From positions 1-6,047 of the forward strand of contig JAUHYJ010000240.1 in NCBI GenBank assembly GCA_030425785.1: DNA of 6,047 bases. Reading direction: 5' to 3'. Every line of letters begins with the position of its first letter. Position 1 is the first letter of the stretch. The DNA is from Acidimicrobiia bacterium (GTDB lineage Bacteria > Actinomycetota > Acidimicrobiia > Acidimicrobiales > Ilumatobacteraceae). Below are positions 1 to 6,047 of the stretch, in pieces. Under the pieces are notes generated by a model that saw only the letters and a program-made list of their open reading frames with translations, was not told the origin of the DNA and ran no database searches. Both the position numbers and the translations under genes were made by a program.

Positions 1-309
1 CGCCGCCCGGTACGGGGCGGCCGCGTCGTCGAGCCGAACCTGCGAGTCGGCCTCGACCTGGACGAGGTAGGACGGCACGAGCCCCGCGAGCGCCTCGGTG
101 ATGACCCCGGCGGTCGCATCACCGATGCCGTCGAGCTCGGTGAGCCGTTGGTCACGCGCCCGCTCGGCGAGCTCGACCGGGTCGGTCGCACGCACGACGT
201 CGAGCGCCCGCGTGAACGCCCGCACCTTGTAGGGCGACGCGAGCGCGCGGTCGAGACAGTGGACCACCCGCCGCAGGGCGGCCTCGGGCGTCATGGTGGC
301 ATCGGGCAT
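1..309 (-). CDS. N-terminal part of an HhH/PHP-domain protein (partial, runs off left edge)
   Basis: Reading the minus strand from ATG 309 gives 103 codons without a stop to position 1, so the C-terminal part is missing. The visible part is helical: residues 9-42 (EAALRRVV..., then SPYKVRAFTRALDVV) look like the HhH_8-type helix bundle found at the N-terminus of PolX and of actinobacterial PHP proteins. Residues 57-71 (LTELDGIGDATAGVI) form a helix-hairpin-helix DNA-binding motif with the GIG hairpin, followed by a VPSYL segment typical of the linker before the PHP metallo-phosphoesterase domain. The PHP domain itself lies outside the window, so its activity is inferred from family likeness only. 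The start at 309 overlaps the PPTase stop (TGATG), which suggests translational coupling; ATG 294 (residue 6) is a possible alternative. A PolX-type polymerase is the main alternative. Confidence 0.65.
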   Translation of the reverse strand, partial: MPDATMTPEAALRRVVHCLDRALASPYKVRAFTRALDVVRATDPVELAERARDQRLTELDGIGDATAGVITEALAGLVPSYLVQVEADSQVRLDDAAAPYRAA

Positions 310-962
310 CAGGCGTCACCGTACCGTCGCGACGGGGCGCACCCCGGCTGCGCCGACACCACCACGACCGCCAGCACGCGATCGCCTGCTCGGCACCATC
401 GACCGCTCAGCCGCCGACCGCGTGACTCCCCGATCATCACCTCGGCAACGACCTCATGATCGCCGGTTCGTTCGAGTCGCATCTCGTGGTGTTCGAGCAT
501 CCGGCCACCGAGCGAACTCCACGCCTTGTAGGCGGCCTCCTTGAGCGAGAACGCAACGATCGGCGCGACGTCGGCGTCGTCGTGACGCATGATCAACGAC
601 CGCTCGCCGGGGTCGAGCTCGATCCACGACGCGAGGTCGACGCCGAGTGCGTCGGCCTGCGCCGACGGAGCGACGACGGCGACCACGACGCCGTCGTCGT
701 GGGTCAGCGAACCGCGATGCCCGACCGGCAGGATCGGCGACCGGTCGTCGGCCACGGGGATCGGCACGTCGCAACCGGTGATCGTGCGCAGCAGTCGGCG
801 GCCCGCTGCGAACTCGCGCCGGCGGGCGTCGATCGCCGCCGCGACCGCCACCCGTTCCGACGGGTACAAGCCGTCCGGGTCGCCCGCGCTCGCCGAACAC
901 CAACCCGCGCGGAGCGTCATCCCCGAGGCCCGCCACGGGTCGAGCAGCGAGTCGAGCGCCAT
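309..962 (-). CDS. 4'-phosphopantetheinyl transferase, Sfp/EntD type
   Basis: This 217-residue protein would transfer the phosphopantetheine arm of coenzyme A to the active serine of carrier proteins, in the cytoplasm. Family motifs appear in order: RRREFAAGR (47-55, the CoA-binding region of EntD-like enzymes), PILPVGHRGSLTH (76-88), GVDLASW (107-113, with metal ligand Asp109), and FSLKEAAYKA (138-147, with Glu142 and Lys141). The length is normal for EntD-like enzymes. The position two residues after Asp109, usually Glu in GIDxE, is Ala111 here; from family knowledge, human AASDHPPT also lacks Glu at that place, so activity is still likely. The start at 962 is chosen because AGGAG lies 8 bases upstream and the motif spacing fits; the frame stays open to 1202 but that extension is antisense to the NRPS. 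It lies divergent from the NRPS and probably activates that enzyme's two PCP domains. It may also serve other synthases in the cell. Confidence 0.93.
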   Translation of the reverse strand: MALDSLLDPWRASGMTLRAGWCSASAGDPDGLYPSERVAVAAAIDARRREFAAGRRLLRTITGCDVPIPVADDRSPILPVGHRGSLTHDDGVVVAVVAPSAQADALGVDLASWIELDPGERSLIMRHDDADVAPIVAFSLKEAAYKAWSSLGGRMLEHHEMRLERTGDHEVVAEVMIGESRGRRLSGRWCRAGDRVLAVVVVSAQPGCAPSRRYGDA

Positions 963-970
963 CGTGAGCT

Positions 971-975
971 CTCCT
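971..975 (-). promoter_or_regulatory. Ribosome binding site of the PPTase gene
   Basis: AGGAG is read on the minus strand, 8 bases before ATG 962. It decides the start in favour of the 217-residue form over the longer open frame. Confidence 0.75.
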
Positions 976-1088
976 GGACCGGGCACCCCGCCCACGCTAT
1001 GCCCTCCGAACTGCGTCCCGATCGTGCACCCCGATGGTGGTGGTAGCTTTCGACGGTGGACCCGGTGGTTCACTGTTGCACCGAGCAA

Positions 1089-1100
1089 CGACGATCGTCG
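1089..1100. repeat. 12-bp perfect palindrome, possible operator
   Basis: CGACGATCGTCG is its own reverse complement and ends 25 bases before the NRPS ATG. The flanking bases do not extend the symmetry. CGATCG-type words are common in this GC-rich sequence, so it may be chance; an operator role is inference only. Confidence 0.3.
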
Positions 1101-1125
1101 CGCGAGTACCACCCCGCTCCCCGAG

Positions 1126-4100
1126 ATGACGCGTTCGACCCACCACCCCCTCACCGCGGCCATGCGGGCCATGTGGCTCGACGAGCAGATCCGCCCCGGC
1201 ACGAACGTGAACCACCTCGGGTTCGTCGGCGAGTTCCGCGGCCCGCTCGAGCATCAGGCGGTCGAGGCGGCCGTCGACGCGTTGGCCGACCGGCACGAGA
1301 TGCTCCGGGCGACGATCGACGACCGCGACGGTCGACCACTCGTCGCCGTCCGAGCCGACATCCGGATCCCGGTCGAGTGGCACGACGGCGCCGACTGGTC
1401 GGAGGCCGAGCTCCGCTCGTTCGCCGACGACCTGATCCTCGGCCGGCCGTACGACCTGCGGGCCGGACCACTCGCGCGCTGCGCGCTCGTGCGCCGCGGC
1501 GCGGACCGGCACGTCCTCGTCGTCGCGCTCCACCACATGATCGGCGACCTCTGGTCGGTCGCGCTCCTGTCGCGCGACCTCCTCGATCATCTGGTCGACG
1601 GGGCGTTCGCACGACCACCCCGAGCGGGGTACGCCGACCACGAGGCCCGTGAACGCGAGTACCTCGCCGACGGGGCCGACGACGACCGAGCGTTCTGGAC
1701 CCGCAACCTGAGCGGGTCGGATGCCGTCGCCGAGCTCCCGTTCCCGAACGCCCCGGCCGACCCGATCGAGCGACGAGCGGGGATCGCCCCGCTGTCGATC
1801 GATGCAGAACTGCACGATCGACTCGCCGGTCTCGCTGACCGGGCCGGGGTCGATCTCGCGGCCGTCATGCTCGCAGCATGGGCCGTGGTGACGAGTCGAT
1901 ACGTCGACCGGACCGATCTGTCGTTCGGCACCGTACGCGCGAACCGCACGGTGGCCACCGCCAAGGCGATCGGGTGCTTCGTCAACCCACTCGTCCTCCG
2001 TGTCGGCGTCGACGACGACGAGTCGTTCGAGTCCCTCGTGCGACGCACCGCCACCGTGCTCGGCGACGCGCTCCGACACGGTCGCTTCCCCGCCGGCCAG
2101 CTACTGACCGCGGTCAGCGGCGCGGACCGGAACACGCCGAACCTCGGTTTCCTCTGGCAGAAATCGACCAGAGCCTTCGAGGGCGACATGATCAGTTCGA
2201 TCGCGACCGGGCACCAGGCGCCCACCGTGGTGCGCGGCGAGCTCGAGATCGACGTCTCCGCCGAGGCCCACCGAGGCGCGCCGTTCGACCTCGGCCTCGT
2301 CGCCGCCGGACACCCCGACGGCGTGCTCGCCGGGATCGAGTACGCCGAGGCCGTCGTGACGGATGCGCAGGCAACTGAGCTCGCGGCGCAACTCACGCAC
2401 GTCCTTCGCACGGCCGCCACCGACCCGTCAGGCGCCGTCCGATCGCTCGGGCTCGTGCCGGCGGACGAACGCACCCGATACGTGATCACCGGACCCGACC
2501 AGCCGGCGGACGATCGAACGGTCGATCAGCTCGTTCGCGAGCGGCTCAGCGCCCAACCGGACCGACTCGCGATCGTCGACAGCAGCGGCGACGTGACCGC
2601 AGCCGACCTCCTGCGGCGCATCGACGCGATGCACGACCTGCTCGCCGGCGCCGGCGCCGGTCCGGGCCACCTGGTGGGGGTCATGCTCGCGCGCAGCGCC
2701 GACCTGGTCGCCGCCGTCATCGCCGTGATGGAGACCGGCGCCGCCTACGTGCCGTTCGACCCGGAGTTCCCCGCACAGCGCCTCGCCTACATGGCGACCG
2801 ACGCGCAGCTGTCCCACCTCGTCTGCGACGCGACGACGACGTCGTCGGTTCCCGCCGGCGTCGAGGTGCTGCGAGCCGATCTCGCCGTGGCGGGCATCGC
2901 CGCCCGCTCCCGTGAGGCCGACCGACCCGCGTCACGCGCCACGCCGGACGATCGTGCCTACGTGATGTACACCTCCGGTTCGACCGGGAACCCCAAGGGC
3001 GTCGAGGTGCTCCACTCGAACGTCACCAACTTCCTGCACTCGATGGCCGAGTGCCCCGGCCTCACGCCCGACGACCGCCTGCTCGCGATCACGACGATCT
3101 CGTTCGACATCTCGGTGCTCGAGCTGTTCCTCCCGCTCGTCACCGGCGCCACGATCGTGCTCGCCGACCGGGCGACGGTACGCGACGCCGACGCACTCGC
3201 ACGGCTCGTCACCGACGGTGCGATCACGGTGGCGCAGGCCACGCCGACCACCTGGCGCATGCTGGTCGAGACCGGATGGAAGGGCTCGCCGGACGTGCGA
3301 GTGCTGTGTGGTGGCGAGCCGCTCACGCGCGAGCTCGCCGACGAGCTGCTCGATCGCGCTGGTGACGTCTGGAACATGTACGGGCCGACCGAGACCACGG
3401 TCTGGTCGGCCGTCCACCGGGTGGCCCGTGGCGACACCAACCCGCCGATCGGCGCGCCGATCCACAACACCAGCCTGTGCATCCTCGATCGCTGCGGTCA
3501 GCTCACACCGGAGGGCCTGCCCGGGGAGTTGCTCATCGGCGGCGCCGGCGTCGCTCGCGGCTATCTCGATCGACCCGAGCTGACCACCGAGCGCTTCGTG
3601 TCGGACGTCGCCGGGGCGCCGGAGGGTCGCTGGTACCGGACCGGGGATCTCGTCCGTCGTCGGCCCGACGGCGAGATCGAGCACCTCGGGCGCACCGACC
3701 AGCAGATCAAGGTGCGCGGTCACCGGATCGAGCTCGGCGAGATCGAGAGCGTGCTCGACCGACACCCGTCCGTCGCCGCCAGCGTCGTCACCGCCTGGGA
3801 ACCGTCACCCGGCGACGTCCGGCTCGTCGCCTACGCGGTGCCACGCGCCTCCCGCCTGGGCATCTCGGCGACGCAGCTCCGTGAGCACCTCGCCGCCGCC
3901 CTGCCGCGCGACATGGTGCCCGCGCAGGTCGTGGAGCTCGCCGCACTCCCGTTGACGCCCAACGCCAAGGTCGATCGCGGCGCGCTCCCGAGCCCCGTCG
4001 AGATCGCCGTGGACGCCCCGCGCGAAGCACCGGCACCTGGGGTCGAGACGACGGTGGCGGCGATCTGGGCCGAGGTCCTCGGACGGCCGGACATCGCCCG

Positions 4101-6047
4101 CCACGACGACTTCTTCGCGCTCGGTGGGCACTCGATGCTCGCGACCCGGATCGCGTCCCGGCTCCGCACCGCCACCAACCGCGAGGTCACGGTCCGCACG
4201 ATCTTCGACCACCCGACGGTGGCAGGGCTCGCCCGCACGCTGCGACGACTCCCGCTCACCGCGACCCCATCCCTGCGGGCCGGAGAGCTCGTCGACGGAC
4301 CGCTCTCCCATGCGCAGGAACGCATGTGGTTCCTGCACGAGTTCGACCCGGGCGGCTGCGCGTACAACATCGCCACCGCGATCCGAGTCACCGGTCCGTT
4401 CGATCCGGCGCACCTCAGCCGCGCCGTCGTCGACCTCGCTGCCCGACACGAGGGCCTCCGAACGACCTTCGAGCTCGGCGACGACGGCACCCCCCGCCAG
4501 CGCGTGCACGCCGGGAGTCGGATCGATGTCGAGGTCGTCGACCACCGGCCGGCCGGCGACGGAGCGTTCGAGGCGGCCGTTGCGGCGGCGACGGCGATGG
4601 CACGTCGTCCGTTCCGCCTCGCCGAGCTGCCACTGATGCGCGTCGCGGTACACCGCATCGGCGACGACGAACACCTCGTCGCACTCGCGCTCCACCACAT
4701 CGTGTGCGATCAGTGGGCGCTGGGCCTGATCGCCGCCGAACTCGGCGAGCTGTACCGCGCACGCCTCGAGCGCGCGCACGCCGATCTGCCGCCCGACCCG
4801 GTCCAGCAGCTCGACTACGCGCGCTGGCACCGCGCACTCGTCGAGCTCGACGTCACCGAACGGCAGCTGCCGTACTGGCGCGAACGTCTGGCGGGCCTGC
4901 AACAGCTCGAGCTGCCCACCGACCGCCCGCATCCCGATGTCCGGTCCTCACAGGGTGGTGCGGTGCGCATCGAGCTCGGCGACGACCGCATCGCAGCGAT
5001 CGCCGAGGTCGCCCGGCGCGAGCGGACCTCGGCGTTCGCGGTGTGCATGGCGGCGTTCCAAGCCGTGCTCGCACGAGTGACCGGTACCGACGACATCGCC
5101 GTCGCGACCGCGGTCGCGAACCGGAACTGGCTCGAGGCCGAGACGGTCGTGTCCTCGCTCGTGAACACGGTGATCATCCGGACCGACGTCGGCGCCGACA
5201 CGAGGCTCGACCAGCTGCTCGAGCGCGTCCGTACCGCAGCCGGCGAGGCGTTCGAGCACCAAGACCTCCCGTTCGCCGTGCTCGTCTCCGAGCTGGTCTC
5301 ATCCCGCGCGCACAACCGGCAGGCCCTCACCGACGTGTTCTTCAACCTCGCGAATGCACCGATCGACGTGCCGACCTTCCCCGGCACACAGGTCGAGGTG
5401 GTGCCGCTCGAACTCGGCGCGAGCCAGTTCGATCTCTCGCTGTCGATCGACCTGCAGATCACCGGCGTCGCCACCCTCGAGTACCGCTCGGACCTGTTCG
5501 ACCGTGACCGTGTCGCGGCGCTGCTCGACGACGTCATCACCATGCTGGACGAACTCGTCCGCCGGCCCGAGCACACCGTGTCGTCGGTGGCGCTGGTGTC
5601 GGCCGACGCGCCGCGGTCGGCCCCGCTCACCGTGCAGGCGGCGGGCGAGCGCCCCGCCCCGGCACCGCACGAATCACCGCGTCCCGGCACCGAGCGCAGG
5701 ATCGCAGCAGTGTGGACGGAGATCCTCGCCGTGCCGGACCCCAGTCGCCACGACGACTTCTTCGACCAGGGCGGCCACTCGTTGCTGGCGGTGCGGATGA
5801 TCGCCCGTCTGGAGCACGAGACCGGGCGGCGGCTCCCCAGCTCGGCGTTGTTCGCGGGCCCGACGATCGCCGACCTCGCCCGACTCGTCGACGAGGCCGA
5901 CGAGTCGAACCGATGGACGTCGCTCGTCCCCGTCCAGCCACAGGGCGAGCGCACGCCGTTCTTCTACGTGGCGCCGTTCCTCATCACATCGCTGAGCTTC
6001 GCCGGGCTCGGGCGCGCGATCGGCGACGACCAGCCGCTCTATGTGTT
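1126..6047 (+). CDS. Non-ribosomal peptide synthetase, C-A-PCP-C-PCP-TE (3' end outside window)
   Basis: The frame stays open from ATG 1126 to the right edge, giving 1640 complete codons and no stop. Domains by residue: C1 about 7-435, A about 466-955, PCP1 about 973-1040, C2 about 1055-1490, PCP2 about 1520-1592, TE from about 1598. The enzyme would assemble a short peptide or acyl-peptide on its carrier arms and release it through the TE. The A-domain code points to glycine. The second module has no A domain, which is its oddest trait. The start at 1126 is chosen because the C1 domain begins at residue 7; the ribosome binding site there is weak (CCCGAG directly before the ATG). In-frame GTG codons at 1024 and 964 have no domain or RBS support. 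The gene diverges from a PPTase that can activate its PCPs. No MbtH-like partner is seen in the window. The exact product cannot be told. Confidence 0.96.
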   Translation, partial: MTRSTHHPLTAAMRAMWLDEQIRPGTNVNHLGFVGEFRGPLEHQAVEAAVDALADRHEMLRATIDDRDGRPLVAVRADIRIPVEWHDGADWSEAELRSFADDLILGRPYDLRAGPLARCALVRRGADRHVLVVALHHMIGDLWSVALLSRDLLDHLVDGAFARPPRAGYADHEAREREYLADGADDDRAFWTRNLSGSDAVAELPFPNAPADPIERRAGIAPLSIDAELHDRLAGLADRAGVDLAAVMLAAWAVVTSRYVDRTDLSFGTVRANRTVATAKAIGCFVNPLVLRVGVDDDESFESLVRRTATVLGDALRHGRFPAGQLLTAVSGADRNTPNLGFLWQKSTRAFEGDMISSIATGHQAPTVVRGELEIDVSAEAHRGAPFDLGLVAAGHPDGVLAGIEYAEAVVTDAQATELAAQLTHVLRTAATDPSGAVRSLGLVPADERTRYVITGPDQPADDRTVDQLVRERLSAQPDRLAIVDSSGDVTAADLLRRIDAMHDLLAGAGAGPGHLVGVMLARSADLVAAVIAVMETGAAYVPFDPEFPAQRLAYMATDAQLSHLVCDATTTSSVPAGVEVLRADLAVAGIAARSREADRPASRATPDDRAYVMYTSGSTGNPKGVEVLHSNVTNFLHSMAECPGLTPDDRLLAITTISFDISVLELFLPLVTGATIVLADRATVRDADALARLVTDGAITVAQATPTTWRMLVETGWKGSPDVRVLCGGEPLTRELADELLDRAGDVWNMYGPTETTVWSAVHRVARGDTNPPIGAPIHNTSLCILDRCGQLTPEGLPGELLIGGAGVARGYLDRPELTTERFVSDVAGAPEGRWYRTGDLVRRRPDGEIEHLGRTDQQIKVRGHRIELGEIESVLDRHPSVAASVVTAWEPSPGDVRLVAYAVPRASRLGISATQLREHLAAALPRDMVPAQVVELAALPLTPNAKVDRGALPSPVEIAVDAPREAPAPGVETTVAAIWAEVLGRPDIARHDDFFALGGHSMLATRIASRLRTATNREVTVRTIFDHPTVAGLARTLRRLPLTATPSLRAGELVDGPLSHAQERMWFLHEFDPGGCAYNIATAIRVTGPFDPAHLSRAVVDLAARHEGLRTTFELGDDGTPRQRVHAGSRIDVEVVDHRPAGDGAFEAAVAAATAMARRPFRLAELPLMRVAVHRIGDDEHLVALALHHIVCDQWALGLIAAELGELYRARLERAHADLPPDPVQQLDYARWHRALVELDVTERQLPYWRERLAGLQQLELPTDRPHPDVRSSQGGAVRIELGDDRIAAIAEVARRERTSAFAVCMAAFQAVLARVTGTDDIAVATAVANRNWLEAETVVSSLVNTVIIRTDVGADTRLDQLLERVRTAAGEAFEHQDLPFAVLVSELVSSRAHNRQALTDVFFNLANAPIDVPTFPGTQVEVVPLELGASQFDLSLSIDLQITGVATLEYRSDLFDRDRVAALLDDVITMLDELVRRPEHTVSSVALVSADAPRSAPLTVQAAGERPAPAPHESPRPGTERRIAAVWTEILAVPDPSRHDDFFDQGGHSLLAVRMIARLEHETGRRLPSSALFAGPTIADLARLVDEADESNRWTSLVPVQPQGERTPFFYVAPFLITSLSFAGLGRAIGDDQPLYV
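1144..2430 (+). other. NRPS condensation domain C1 (N-terminal)
   Basis: The catalytic motif HHMIGDLW is at residues 136-143, with the second His (137) as the expected catalytic residue. The C5 motif IGCFVNPLVLR is at 282-292. The first motif is degenerate (LTAAMRAMWLDEQ instead of SxAQxRxW), the C4 region reads AGYADHEARERE, and the usual HQDxPFE of C6 is replaced by HGRFPAGQLLTAV. Because it opens the protein, it either takes a donor from an upstream synthase or carrier protein, or acts as an acylating starter. The donor is unknown. Confidence 0.9.
2521..3990 (+). other. NRPS adenylation domain, predicted glycine-activating
   Basis: This domain would form aminoacyl-AMP and load PCP1. Core motifs seen: A2 METGAAYVPFDP (535-546), A3 YVMYTSGSTGNPKG (612-625), A4 FDIS (660-663), A5 NMYGPTE (750-756), A6 GELLIGGAGVARGYL, A7 YRTGD, A8 GRTDQQIKVRGHRIELGE (855-872), A10 NAKVDR (946-951, Lys948). 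The A1 motif is degenerate (VTAADLL). Aligned by hand to GrsA, the pocket residues are Asp661, Ile662, Leu665, Gln704, Leu727, Gly729, Met751, Val759, Trp760 and Lys948. From established knowledge, DILQLGLIWK is a glycine code; the two differences (L to M, I to V) are conservative. No inserted methyltransferase or other domain is present. Confidence 0.93.
4042..4245 (+). other. Peptidyl carrier protein domain PCP1
   Basis: The phosphopantetheine attachment motif FFALGGHSML puts the modified serine at residue 1003 (codon 4132-4134). It is preceded by the helix ETTVAAIWAEVLG and followed by TIFDHPTVAGLA, as in standard PCPs. It would carry the amino acid activated by the A domain just before it. 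Confidence 0.95.
4099..4117 (+). repeat. 19-bp direct repeat, copy 1 (in PCP1)
   Basis: CGCCACGACGACTTCTTCG occurs here and again at 5746-5764, in both cases coding RHDDFF just before the carrier serine. It reflects homologous domains with locally identical DNA. Confidence 0.85.
4288..5595 (+). other. NRPS condensation domain C2
   Basis: All usual C motifs are well kept: LSHAQERMWFL from residue 1060, RHEGLRTTF, the catalytic HHIVCDQW at 1190-1197, LVNTVIIRTD around 1345-1354, and EHQDLPF at 1377-1383. The DxW ending rather than an epimerase signature makes it a condensation domain. It would join the donor on PCP1 to an acceptor on PCP2. Since the predicted upstream residue is achiral glycine, the usual L/D donor classes say little here. 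Confidence 0.93.
5683..5901 (+). other. Peptidyl carrier protein domain PCP2
   Basis: The motif FFDQGGHSLL puts the phosphopantetheine serine at residue 1552 (codon 5779-5781). The helix before it (ERRIAAVWTEIL) and the ALFAGPTIADLA after it fit a normal PCP. It follows C2 with only a short linker (about 30 residues, Pro/Ala rich), too short to hide an A domain, so its loading partner is not adjacent. Confidence 0.95.
5746..5764 (+). repeat. 19-bp direct repeat, copy 2 (in PCP2)
   Basis: Identical to 4099-4117 and in the same reading frame and domain position. The two copies bracket C2 and the start of PCP2, so recombination between them would remove exactly one C-PCP unit in frame (1647 bp, a multiple of three). 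Confidence 0.85.
5917..6047 (+). other. Start of type-I thioesterase domain (partial)
   Basis: After PCP2 the protein reads SLVPVQPQGERTPFFYV, then APFLITSLSFAGLGRAIG, and DDQPLYV. This matches the opening strand and helix of NRPS thioesterases (pattern: LVPIQPxGxxxPxFxV ... LArxLGxDQPxY). The usual HPxGG turn is replaced by APFLITS. The catalytic Ser/Asp/His lie beyond the window, so activity and the hydrolysis or cyclisation mode cannot be judged. It marks this as the terminal module. Confidence 0.8.

Larger units (their letters stand above)
963..1125. promoter_or_regulatory. Divergent intergenic region between PPTase and NRPS genes
   Basis: This 163-bp stretch is the only non-coding segment in the window and must hold the start signals for both divergent units unless the NRPS is read from elsewhere. 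It contains a GGTGGTGGTAGC stretch around 1036-1047, a direct repeat CGGTGG at 1054-1059 and 1063-1068 (9-bp period), and a 12-bp perfect palindrome at 1089-1100. I see no convincing paired -35/-10 boxes on either strand. A TTGCAC at 1076-1081 has no matching -10 box at 16-18 bp. Confidence 0.5.

Noticed and set aside
148..1046. Plus-strand open frames across the PPTase and HhH genes
   Set aside because: Their translations are low-complexity Arg-rich sequence, while the minus strand gives clear family motifs over the same bases.
964..1125. Earlier NRPS starts at in-frame GTG 1024 or GTG 964
   Set aside because: The frame is open, but there is no RBS and no domain content before residue 1; GTG 964 would nearly reach the PPTase start codon.
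963..1202. 80-residue N-terminal extension of the PPTase (minus strand start at 1202)
   Set aside because: It lies antisense to the NRPS C1 domain start, has no family similarity, and a good AGGAG with 8-base spacing sits before ATG 962.
4288..5595. C2 as an epimerisation or heterocyclisation domain
   Set aside because: HHIVCDQW with full C-type motifs and EHQDLPF argue for condensation; the DxxxxDxxS of Cy domains is absent.
997..5954. Several long minus-strand open frames (for example 997-2079, 1587-2489, 2932-3765, 3805-4932, 4815-5954)
   Set aside because: They are antisense shadows of the GC-rich NRPS gene, with Arg/Ser/Ala/Gly-biased translations and no recognisable domains.
1..6047. 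tRNA, rRNA, CRISPR, IS element or transposase
   Set aside because: No direct-repeat array, no terminal inverted repeats, and no transposase or RNA-gene signature was seen; coding sequence fills all but 163 bp.

Overview
The window is very GC-rich, with strongly GC-biased third codon positions and no TTA codon that I saw in the main gene. This gene content and style suggest a high-GC actinobacterium. The N-terminal helix-hairpin-helix sequence of the leftmost gene resembles actinobacterial PHP-family proteins. A lineage such as Acidimicrobiia is possible, but this is only an impression.

Layout. Positions 1-309 (minus strand) hold the N-terminal 103 residues of an HhH/PHP-type protein that runs off the left edge. 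Its ATG overlaps by one base the TGA of a complete Sfp/EntD-type 4'-phosphopantetheinyl transferase (PPTase) gene at 309-962 (minus strand, 217 aa), so the two form an operon read leftward. A 163-bp divergent intergenic region (963-1125) separates them from a large non-ribosomal peptide synthetase (NRPS) gene read rightward from ATG 1126. That gene fills the rest of the window and is still open at 6047 (1640 complete codons seen).

The NRPS domain order read directly from the translation is C - A - PCP - C - PCP - TE (start only). The adenylation domain is complete, and its ten-residue specificity code reads D-I-L-Q-L-G-M-V-W-K, very close to the known glycine code. The second module has a canonical condensation domain and carrier protein but no adenylation domain between them. 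It goes straight on to a type-I thioesterase, so the glycine A domain must load twice, a separate enzyme must load PCP2, or PCP2 is charged in another way. The first domain is a condensation domain with degenerate C1, C4 and C6 regions, so it probably accepts an acyl or peptidyl donor made elsewhere.

How the genes fit together: the PPTase would convert the two apo-PCPs (Ser1003 and Ser1552) to their holo forms. The NRPS would then join a donor group to glycine, pass the product to whatever sits on PCP2, and release it through the TE. The HhH/PHP gene is probably a housekeeping neighbour coupled to the PPTase rather than a pathway enzyme. No RNA genes, mobile elements or CRISPR arrays were seen.
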